In this document: positions 1-5,208 of the stretch, in pieces
How the letters are laid out: each line of letters starts with the position of its first letter
Numbering within the stretch: position 1 is the first letter of the stretch
NCBI GenBank assembly: GCA_964575715.1
Contig: CAZNSG010000274.1
Coordinates: 1 to 5,208 of the forward strand
Direction: 5' to 3'
Length of the DNA stretch: 5,208 nucleotides
DNA from: PNAI01 sp964575715
GTDB taxonomy: Bacteria > Pseudomonadota > Alphaproteobacteria > Rhizobiales > Xanthobacteraceae
Position numbers and translations under genes: made by a program
Notes under the pieces: model-generated
Databases searched by the model: none
The model's input: only the letters and a program-made list of their open reading frames with translations
Told to the model about the DNA's origin: nothing

Positions 1-20
1 ATACGATCGGACTTGCTCCG

Positions 21-212
21 ACCTCATCCTGAGGAGCCCGCCGTAGCCCGACTTGTCCGCCGAAGCTCGAAGAGCGAAGGCGGAAGGGCGAAGGCGTGGC
101 GTCTCGAAGGATGGCCGCGCGCTCGGAGCTTGGGGCCATGCATCGAGACGCGCCCATCGCAGCCAAGTATACGCAGGCTGCGCCTGCTATGGGGCGCTCC
201 TCAGCATGAGGT
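21..212. repeat. Nested inverted-repeat element (non-coding, REP/MITE-like)
   Basis: The outer arms are ACCTCATCCTGAGGAGC (21-37) and GCTCCTCAGCATGAGGT (196-212), which are reverse complements at 16 of 17 positions. Inside lie three further inverted repeats. The first is a hairpin at 56-84, with TCCGCC/GGCGGA and GCTC/GAGC stems separated by a symmetric GAA/GAA internal loop and closed by a GAA loop. The second pairs 99-116 with 134-151 (16 of 18 positions, 17-nt loop). The third is a small hairpin at 173-187 (GCAGGC-TGC-GCCTGC). A 9-bp direct repeat, GCGAAGGCG, occurs at 74-82 and 88-96. No protein is credible across it, and I see no target-site duplication or transposase. From memory, similar CCTCATCCTGAGGAGC / GTCTCGAAGGATG sequences are scattered through intergenic regions of Bradyrhizobium-type genomes. 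It lies just downstream of the oxidoreductase gene, so its transcript could fold and act as a transcript end or stabiliser; that is inference. Confidence 0.75.
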
Positions 213-308
213 AGAGTGAATTCGTCCATTGGCTCGCCGGTACACGATTAAGATGTGTGCACACCTTAGCGCAAGCGGGGAGAGGGGAAAGAGCCACCAA
301 AAATACGG
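213..308. other. Intergenic spacer downstream of the oxidoreductase gene
   Basis: No gene is supported here. It holds a perfect 10-bp palindrome, GTGTGCACAC, at 255-264, loosely extended by AAG (250-252) and CTT (265-267) with a 2-nt bulge. It also holds a purine-rich tract, GCAAGCGGGGAGAGGGG, at 271-287, which resembles another common dispersed intergenic motif of Bradyrhizobium-type genomes (from memory). Read in the direction of the oxidoreductase gene there is no GC-rich hairpin followed by a T run, so no intrinsic terminator can be called in this stretch. Confidence 0.5.
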
Positions 309-3300
309 CTACGCCGCCTTGCGCGCGCCCTTGCCCGCCGCAAGCGACTTCATCAGCTCCGCTCCGCGCTCGCGCACCGGCGCCACCGACTTGAGCTTGA
401 TCGCCTCGTAGCCGCGAATCTCGTCGGGAAGCTCCGCGATCTCCCGCACTAGATCGGCATTGCCGGCGTTCATCTTCGCTAGCGCCAGCGACACCATGTC
501 GACGTACCACACGATCAGGCGGCGCTCCTCGCGCCGCGTCGCGCCATAGCCGAAAATATCGAGCGGCGTGCCGCGCACAAATCGGCAAGCAGCCAGCAGC
601 TTGAGCACCGGCGCGAACCACATGCCCAGCGCCAGCTTTTTCTTCATGCCGAAGGCGCGCAGCAGCGGCGGCTGCAGATTGAAATACAGCTTGGCGCCCG
701 GATCGAAGGCGGCCAGCGCGCGCGCGCGAAACGTGCGTTGTGTCAAAAGCCGCGCCACCTCGTACTCGTCCTTGTAGGCCAGCAGCTTGTGCAGGTTGCG
801 CGCAACCGCGCGGGTGACTTCGCCGCTCGCGCCCGTCTCTTTGCGCTCGGCGTCCGCCGCGCGCGCTACGATGCCGGCATAGCGTTTGGCAAGGCCCCCG
901 CCCTGATAATCCATCAAGTCGTCGATCCGAATGCTCACGAGCCGCTTGGTTTCCGCATCGATCTCGCCCAGGCGCGCCAGCAACGCCTCTCGCACTTTTA
1001 CGCGCACCGCCGACGGCCGCCGCTCCAGCTCGGTCATACGATCGGCGAAAGTTCGATACGGCAATTTCGCCATCGCTTCGAGCCGCGCGCGATCATGCAC
1101 GAACAGCCGCCCGGCGCGGAACGCGGCGATATTGCCCTCGATCTGAACCTTGTTGAGCTTGATCGCCGCCTCGACGCTCGTGGCCGTGATCGGCAACAGT
1201 CCGCGCTGATACGCCGCCCCCACCGCGATCATGTTGGTCATCATGTAGTCGCCGAACAGGCTCTCGGCGAGCGCGCGCGCATCGAACACCAGGCTGCGGT
1301 TGCGGTCGGCCACGCCCAAGATGCTCTCCAGCATCGGATCGGCGGACACTTTCAAATGCACGTTGCGGATCATTTCGGCATTGGGCAGCACGGAGGAATT
1401 GATCACCGCCGCCGTCCGGTCGGTCCGGCAGCGCATCAAATTCTTGCCATCGGCGGCGCCGAGCAGATCGAGCGCGAGATACAAGTCCGCACGGCCGAGC
1501 CCCACGTTGTTGGCCGCCATTTCCTCGTTCGAGCCGCACACGATCAGGCTCGAAAGCACCGGCCCCCATTTTTGCGCGGCCCCGGTCTGATCGAAGGAGA
1601 GCACATAATTACCGTCGAGATTGGCCGCTTGCGCCAGGATGGCGTTGAGGGTGATCACGCCGGTGCCGCCGACACCCGGCACATAGACGTGATAGGGCCG
1701 ATCGACCGCCGGCATGACCGGTTCTGGAAATGCATCATCGAACTGCGGCATCGGCGGCTTGCGCAGCCCCTTGCCCGCCGCGGTTTCCACCGTGACGAAG
1801 GACGGGCATTCGCCGCCCACGCAGGACCGATCCTGGTTGCACGACGACTGATGGATGGAAGTCTTGACGCCAAACTCGGTCGGCACCTTCTGCAGCGACA
1901 TGCAATTCGACACTTCGGCGCAATGGCCGCAGTTCTCGCACACGTCCTCGTTGACGATGGTGAACTTGGTCGGCGGCGGCAGCTTGCCGCGCTTTTGCTG
2001 ACGGCGGCGCTCGTTGGCGCACTGGCCGTCGTAAATGAGCACGGTCACGCCTTTGATTTGTGCCAGCGCGGTTTGAACTGCTTCGATTTGGTTTGGCTCA
2101 TACACCGTGGCGACGGACGGCAGCCCGGTGTTCCAATAGCTGCGGCGCTCCTTGGTGACGATCGCGATTCGCGCCACGCCTTCGATCGCCAGCAGCTTCG
2201 CAAGCTGCGGCACCGAGCGGACGGACACCGGCGGCTGCCCGCCGGTGTTGGCGATCGCGCCGTTGTAGAGAATCTTGAACGTCATCGAGACGCCGGCGGA
2301 AATGGCGTAGCGGATGTTGAGATAGCTCGAATGGAACAGCGAGCCGTCGCCGACGTTCTGCACGATGTGCTCCCGGCTGGTGTAGGGCGAGAGCCCGATC
2401 CACGGCATGCCCTCCCCGCCATAGGCGGTCACGCCTTCGATGCGGCGATTGGGTTCGCTGCGCAGCATCGCGAAGATATGGCACCCAGGGCTTCCCCATG
2501 CGACCTGGCCGTCGGCCAGCTTGGTGCCGATGTTGTGCGGGCAGCCCGAGCAGAAATTCGGCGTGCGGCGGATATGCGCGACCGTGTTGCGGCTGGAAAT
2601 CGCGGCAAGCTCGGCGAGCCAGCGCTTGCCCGCCTGCGGAATGATCACCCGGTCACCGAGATGGCGGCCGATCAGCATGGCGATCTGGTCGTAATCCATA
2701 CCGCCCTGGATCGGGAATAGCGCCGCCCCGTGCCGGTCGAATTTTCCGAACAGACGCGGCCGCTTGGCGAGATTGCACAGAATGCGGCCGATCTGGCGTT
2801 CGAGAAAATCGCGCTTCTCCTCGATGACGAGAACTTCGTCCAGACCGGCGGCGAATTCCTCCACGATATTCGGCTCAACCGGCGCGATCATGCCGAGCTT
2901 GAGAAATCGGATCCCGGCCGCGCGCAGGCCCCCTTCGTCAAATCCCAGATCGCGCAACGCCTGGCGCGCATCGGTGTAGGATTTGCCGGCGGCAACGATG
3001 CCCACGCGATCATTGTTGGAGTGCGCGATAATGCGGTCGAGCCCGTTGACGCGCGCATAGGCGCGCACGGCGTCGTGGCGGTCGTAGTAAAGCACGCGCT
3101 CGGTCGCGACATTGACGATCGGGAAGAATTTGAAATCGGCCTTTTTCGCGTAGGGCTTGCCGTCGACCGCAAAGTCGGGAATCCGGATCAGCGGCTGATC
3201 GGGACGCAGCATGACCGTCTCGCCGCCCTCGCAGATCTGCGCGACCAGTTTCATCGCCACCCAGCAGCCGCTGTAGCGCGACATCGCGATGGCATGGCGC

Positions 3301-3869
3301 CCGAACTCCAGAAATTCCGCGACCGTCGCCGGATAGAGCACCGGAATGCCCACGTGCTCGAAGACGAATTCCTGCTGATAGGGAATGCTCGAGCTTTTCG
3401 CCTCGTGATCCTCGCCGCTCAAGATGACCACCGCGCCGTGCTTGCTGGTGCCGCCGAAATTGCCGTGCTTCATCGCATCGATCGAGCGATCGACGCCGGG
3501 CCCCTTGCCGTAAAAGACGCCGACCACTCCGTCGAAGTTGGGATGCGGATGCTCGTCGAGCATCTGCGTGCCCATGAGCGAGGCCGCGGCAAACTCCTCG
3601 TTCTGCGCCGGACGGTGGAGGATGTCGTACTTTTGCAGCAGCGGCTTTAAGCTGCGCAACGCGCCGTCCATGCCGCCCAGCGGAGAACCGGGATAGCCGC
3701 TGACGAAGAACCCGGTTTTCAAGCCCGCGAGCATGTCGCGCCGCTTTTGATCGAACATCGCCCGCAGCAGCGCCTGGCTGCCGGTGAGATAAACCTCGCC
3801 CAACTCCAGCTCGTAGCGATCTTCGTCGAGCGATGCGGGCATGCGGCGGTGTGGAGCGTGCATGTTCAT
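309..3869 (-). CDS. Fused indolepyruvate ferredoxin oxidoreductase family protein (IorA-IorB type with C-terminal DUF6537)
   Basis: This family decarboxylates aryl 2-oxo acids such as indolepyruvate to the arylacetyl-CoA using thiamine diphosphate (TPP), CoA and ferredoxin in the cytoplasm. At 1186 residues it is a full-length fused form (archaea have separate IorA and IorB). Domains in order: TPP pyrimidine-type domain (about 25-215: GYPGSPLGG 58-66, NEE 90-92 with the likely catalytic Glu, YGKGPGVDRS 120-129); connecting domain (about 285-410); TPP-binding domain (about 430-620: FCSGCPHN 439-446, GGEGMPW 484-490, GDG 507-509, NTGGQ 541-545); [4Fe-4S] segment with Cys644, 647, 650, 656, 677, 683 and 688; IorB/gamma domain (about 725-925: GVGGTGVIT 732-740, DQTGAAQKWGPVLSS 760-774); DUF6537 (about 975-1165: NLHKLLAYKDEYEVARLL, RGTPLDIFGYG). 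Several motifs deviate from the mainstream fused family, so indolepyruvate as substrate is uncertain. An in-frame TGA lies 14 codons upstream of Met1, so the start is Met1 or Met3; its Shine-Dalgarno is weak (AAAGG, 12 nt away). No frameshift is seen. It ends in TAG. Confidence 0.93.
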   Translation of the reverse strand: MNMHAPHRRMPASLDEDRYELELGEVYLTGSQALLRAMFDQKRRDMLAGLKTGFFVSGYPGSPLGGMDGALRSLKPLLQKYDILHRPAQNEEFAAASLMGTQMLDEHPHPNFDGVVGVFYGKGPGVDRSIDAMKHGNFGGTSKHGAVVILSGEDHEAKSSSIPYQQEFVFEHVGIPVLYPATVAEFLEFGRHAIAMSRYSGCWVAMKLVAQICEGGETVMLRPDQPLIRIPDFAVDGKPYAKKADFKFFPIVNVATERVLYYDRHDAVRAYARVNGLDRIIAHSNNDRVGIVAAGKSYTDARQALRDLGFDEGGLRAAGIRFLKLGMIAPVEPNIVEEFAAGLDEVLVIEEKRDFLERQIGRILCNLAKRPRLFGKFDRHGAALFPIQGGMDYDQIAMLIGRHLGDRVIIPQAGKRWLAELAAISSRNTVAHIRRTPNFCSGCPHNIGTKLADGQVAWGSPGCHIFAMLRSEPNRRIEGVTAYGGEGMPWIGLSPYTSREHIVQNVGDGSLFHSSYLNIRYAISAGVSMTFKILYNGAIANTGGQPPVSVRSVPQLAKLLAIEGVARIAIVTKERRSYWNTGLPSVATVYEPNQIEAVQTALAQIKGVTVLIYDGQCANERRRQQKRGKLPPPTKFTIVNEDVCENCGHCAEVSNCMSLQKVPTEFGVKTSIHQSSCNQDRSCVGGECPSFVTVETAAGKGLRKPPMPQFDDAFPEPVMPAVDRPYHVYVPGVGGTGVITLNAILAQAANLDGNYVLSFDQTGAAQKWGPVLSSLIVCGSNEEMAANNVGLGRADLYLALDLLGAADGKNLMRCRTDRTAAVINSSVLPNAEMIRNVHLKVSADPMLESILGVADRNRSLVFDARALAESLFGDYMMTNMIAVGAAYQRGLLPITATSVEAAIKLNKVQIEGNIAAFRAGRLFVHDRARLEAMAKLPYRTFADRMTELERRPSAVRVKVREALLARLGEIDAETKRLVSIRIDDLMDYQGGGLAKRYAGIVARAADAERKETGASGEVTRAVARNLHKLLAYKDEYEVARLLTQRTFRARALAAFDPGAKLYFNLQPPLLRAFGMKKKLALGMWFAPVLKLLAACRFVRGTPLDIFGYGATRREERRLIVWYVDMVSLALAKMNAGNADLVREIAELPDEIRGYEAIKLKSVAPVRERGAELMKSLAAGKGARKAA

Positions 3870-3964
3870 GGCTGCGATCGAGCCTTTGATGGGGCTTGTC
3901 TGTGCTGGTCACCACGGCACAGCACGACGCAATTTCTCCGCGCGCCACGGCCTTGATGCGTCAT
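3866..3964 (-). CDS. Possible 32-codon leader ORF overlapping the oxidoreductase start (ATGA)
   Basis: Reading toward the oxidoreductase, ATG at 3964-3962 opens a 32-codon frame beginning MTHQGRGARRNCVVLC and ending ARSQP. Its TGA stop overlaps the oxidoreductase ATG as ATGA. A fair ribosome binding site precedes it, GAGAGG at 3973-3978 with an 8-nt spacer, which is better than the one in front of the oxidoreductase. Two in-frame ATGs further up (4018 and 4009) would make it 50 or 47 residues. Against it: codon third positions are not strongly GC-biased, AGA and CGA codons occur, and the product resembles nothing I know. If translated, it would most likely couple translation into the downstream gene rather than make a functional protein. 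It has no run of one amino acid that would suggest attenuation. Confidence 0.2.
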   Translation of the reverse strand: MTHQGRGARRNCVVLCRGDQHRQAPSKARSQP

Positions 3965-3972
3965 GTTAGCAG

Positions 3973-3978
3973 CCTCTC
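3973..3978 (-). promoter_or_regulatory. Candidate ribosome binding site GAGAGG for the leader ORF
   Basis: GAGAGG on the minus strand sits 8 nt before the ATG at 3964-3962. It is the best Shine-Dalgarno-like sequence between the two large genes. The oxidoreductase itself has only AAAGG (3883-3887) 12 nt before its ATG, and the last part of that motif can pair in a 4-bp GGCT/AGCC stem (3870-3873 with 3881-3884). Confidence 0.3.
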
Positions 3979-4040
3979 GCGGAACGATCCGGCATCGCTC
4001 GATTCGCATGCCGCGCATTCTACTTCACTGCGGCGCCATC

Positions 4041-4056
4041 ACTTTAACTTTTACTT
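4041..4056. promoter_or_regulatory. Phased 6-bp tandem repeat in the oxidoreductase leader
   Basis: The plus strand reads ACTTTA, ACTTTT, ACTT in tandem (minus strand AAGTAAAAGTTAAAGT). The repeat is AT-rich in a GC-rich neighbourhood and lies about 170 bp upstream of the oxidoreductase start, in the only AT-richer part of the gap (roughly 4021-4140). It could be a regulator binding site or simple low-complexity DNA; no regulator gene is in the window to pair it with. Confidence 0.2.
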
Positions 4057-4101
4057 GCGGAACATTGCGCGCCTTCGTCGGGATGCGCATAAATCCCCAT
4101 C

Positions 4102-4129
4102 TATGTACATGTAATCATTGCGCTTTCAA
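4102..4129 (-). promoter_or_regulatory. Weak candidate promoter for the oxidoreductase gene
   Basis: On the minus strand, TTGAAA (4124-4129) is followed after a 16-bp spacer by TACATA (4102-4107). The -35 is a good match to the sigma-70 type hexamer and the -10 a poor one. The -10 overlaps two interlocked 8-bp palindromes, ATGTACAT (4103-4110) and TACATGTA (4106-4113), which could be a regulator half-site pair or chance. If used, the transcript would have an untranslated leader of more than 200 nt, leaving room for the leader ORF described separately. Confidence 0.2.
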
Positions 4130-4173
4130 TTAATACACGCCGCGCAGTAATGGCCACAGCAATAGTGACGCGT

Positions 4174-4187
4174 GCGGCGGCGGCGGC
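4174..4187. repeat. Short GCG trinucleotide run
   Basis: Four GCG units plus GC lie a few bases beyond the stop codon of the hydroxy-acid enzyme gene. The minus-strand transcript would carry GCCGCCGCCGCCGC here. It can pair only loosely with GCGGC further downstream, across a loop of about 30 nt and with no T run, so it is not a convincing terminator. Confidence 0.4.
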
Positions 4188-4190
4188 AAG

Positions 4191-5208
4191 TCAGTAGCGG
4201 TAATCCTCGATCTTGAGCAGCGGGAAGGCGCTCAACACATGCGGCGGATTGACCGGCTGCGCCGCATGCAGATAGGAGCGATCAAGCTCGGAAAGCTTAT
4301 TCACCCCGAGCAGGCCGAGAGTGCGCTGCACCTCGTCCTCCAGCAATTCAAGCATGCGCAAGACGCCGCCTTGCCCATTTGCTGCGAGCCCAAAGCACTG
4401 CATGCGGCCGAGCCCGACCAGATCCGCCCCCGCCGCGATGGCCTTGACGATGTCGGTGCCGCGATTGAACGCGCCGTCGATCATGATTTTGGCGCGGCCC
4501 GCCACCGCGTCCACGATCTCCGGCAGCACATCCATCGAGCCGCGGCCATGATCGAGCTGACGGCCGCCGTGGTTCGACACATAAATCCATTCCACGCCGT
4601 GATCGAGCGCGATCTTGGCATCCTCGGCGGTCGCGACGCCCTTGATGCCAAGCACAATCTTGAACTTGCTCTTGATGCGCTTGACGGTATTCCAGTCGAG
4701 CGCCGCTTGGTGGCCGCGTCCCGATACCCGCCGCCGGCCGGATGTGACAAAGCGCTTGGCGATGTCGCGCTCGCGCCGGCTGTAGATCGCGGTATCGACG
4801 GTGAGAAAAAACGCGCCATAGCCGTGCGCGATCGCACGCACCACATGATCGTCAACCCAGTCCGCATCGCCCCGCACATAAAGCTGAAACAGCCGCGTGG
4901 CGTCCGGCGCGCATTGCGCAACGCCTTCAAGTCCGGGATCGCAGACCGAACTGAGCATGTGCGCGACACCAAATTCCTTTGCCGCGCGCACCACCGAAGC
5001 CGCCCCCTCCGCATGAAAACTCTCCAGCGAGCCGATGGGGCACAGCACGACAGGAAGCCGCAGCTTGCGTCCAAAATGGCTGACGGACGAGTCGATTTTG
5101 CTCACATCGCGCAGCACGCGCGGCCGTAAGCCAATCGAGTCGAGCGCCATGCGGTTTCGCCGCAGCGTGGTCTCGCTTTCCGTACCGCCGACGATATAGT
5201 CCCAGTTG
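4191..5208 (-). CDS. FMN-dependent alpha-hydroxy-acid dehydrogenase/oxidase (LldD/glycolate oxidase family), 5' end outside window
   Basis: Family members oxidise (S)-2-hydroxy acids (lactate, glycolate, mandelate, aryl-lactates) to 2-oxo acids through FMN on a TIM barrel, passing electrons to oxygen, quinone or cytochrome. The reading frame stays open to the right edge and begins in the window as NWDYIVGGTESETTLRRNR, so the Met at 5150 is internal and about 40-50 N-terminal residues are missing; 338 are visible. Matches to spinach glycolate oxidase residues (numbered from the first visible residue): Tyr4 (Tyr24), Tyr110 in FQLYVRGD (Tyr129), Asp138 in LTVDT (Asp157), Lys189 in GIKG (Lys230), His213 and Arg216 in SNHGGRQLD (His254, Arg257), Arg268 in GLGR (Arg309). 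The usual FMN-phosphate arginine in the DGGxRRGTD motif is Asn248 here (DGAFNRGTD). No signal peptide or membrane segment is visible, though the N-terminus is unseen. Substrate cannot be assigned. It lies 321 bp upstream of the oxidoreductase on the same strand and ends ...EDYRY, TGA. Confidence 0.93.
   Translation of the reverse strand, partial: NWDYIVGGTESETTLRRNRMALDSIGLRPRVLRDVSKIDSSVSHFGRKLRLPVVLCPIGSLESFHAEGAASVVRAAKEFGVAHMLSSVCDPGLEGVAQCAPDATRLFQLYVRGDADWVDDHVVRAIAHGYGAFFLTVDTAIYSRRERDIAKRFVTSGRRRVSGRGHQAALDWNTVKRIKSKFKIVLGIKGVATAEDAKIALDHGVEWIYVSNHGGRQLDHGRGSMDVLPEIVDAVAGRAKIMIDGAFNRGTDIVKAIAAGADLVGLGRMQCFGLAANGQGGVLRMLELLEDEVQRTLGLLGVNKLSELDRSYLHAAQPVNPPHVLSAFPLLKIEDYRY

Larger units (their letters stand above)
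3870..4190. other. Intergenic region between hydroxy-acid enzyme and oxidoreductase
   Basis: This 321-bp gap separates two genes on the same strand. Its middle (about 4021-4140) is more AT-rich than the flanking genes, as expected for regulatory DNA. It contains the weak promoter candidate, the ACTTTA-type tandem repeat, the GCG run and the possible leader ORF, each listed separately. I see no clear intrinsic terminator for the upstream gene, no riboswitch fold I recognise and no tRNA. The gap favours a separate promoter for the oxidoreductase, but read-through from the upstream gene is not excluded. Confidence 0.6.

Noticed and set aside
13..219. 68-codon plus-strand frame across the left-hand repeat
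   Set aside because: It coincides with the inverted-repeat element and encodes only translated repeat arms; no homology recognised.
738..2720. 660-codon open frame on the plus strand
   Set aside because: It lies wholly antisense to the well-supported oxidoreductase, its product is rich in Arg, His and Ala with no recognisable motif, and long antisense frames are expected opposite GC-rich genes.
2730..3650. 306-codon open frame on the plus strand
   Set aside because: Antisense shadow of the N-terminal half of the oxidoreductase; no family motif and no credible ribosome binding site.
3010..3948. 312-codon minus-strand frame overlapping the oxidoreductase start
   Set aside because: It overlaps the recognised N-terminal TPP domain in another frame and translates to low-complexity Arg/Ala-rich sequence.
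4025..4100. Two tiny minus-strand frames (18 codons from 4100, 21 codons from 4090)
   Set aside because: Neither has a convincing ribosome binding site or any feature of a known leader peptide; chance frames in intergenic DNA.
4141..4190. Possible intrinsic terminator after the hydroxy-acid enzyme
   Set aside because: The GCC-rich run can pair with a later GCGGC only over a loop of about 30 nt, and no T run follows.
4239..5129. 296-codon open frame on the plus strand
   Set aside because: Antisense to the hydroxy-acid enzyme, whose catalytic motifs are clear; composition is typical of a shadow frame.
5148..5150. Met codon as the start of the hydroxy-acid enzyme
   Set aside because: The frame is open to the window edge and the upstream residues WDYIVGGTESETTLRRNR are conserved family sequence including the catalytic tyrosine, so this Met is internal.

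Overview
The window looks like a chromosomal piece of a GC-rich alphaproteobacterium. Two things suggest the Bradyrhizobium/Rhodopseudomonas side of the Hyphomicrobiales (Rhizobiales). One is the structured intergenic repeat at the left end, whose CCTCATCCTGAGGAGC ends and 'GCCGAAGCTCGAAGAGCGAAGGC' type core are, from memory, a common dispersed repeat style there. The other is the form of the two proteins. The taxonomic placement is inference; no rRNA or marker gene is present.

Layout, left to right. Bases 1-308 hold no gene. They contain a nested inverted-repeat element (about 21-212), a perfect 10-bp palindrome (255-264) and a short purine-rich tract (271-287). Bases 309-3869, minus strand, encode a complete 1186-residue fused indolepyruvate ferredoxin oxidoreductase family protein. 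Bases 3870-4190 are a 321-bp intergenic leader. It holds an AT-richer patch, a weak candidate promoter, a 6-bp-phased tandem repeat and a possible 32-codon leader ORF whose stop overlaps the oxidoreductase start as ATGA. Bases 4191-5208, minus strand, are the C-terminal 338 residues of an FMN-dependent alpha-hydroxy-acid dehydrogenase/oxidase. Its start lies beyond the right edge.

Both genes are read right to left, hydroxy-acid enzyme first. Biochemically they could act in series: a 2-hydroxy acid (for example an aryl-lactate) is oxidised to the 2-oxo acid, which is then oxidatively decarboxylated to the acyl-CoA with reduction of ferredoxin. The 321-bp gap means co-transcription cannot be assumed, and the substrates are not shown by the sequence.

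I saw no tRNA, rRNA, CRISPR array, insertion sequence or phage gene. The most notable points are the divergence of the oxidoreductase from the mainstream family at its thiamine diphosphate and gamma-domain motifs, the ATGA-overlapping leader ORF, and the architecture of the left-hand repeat. Nothing here amounts to a clearly new biological system.
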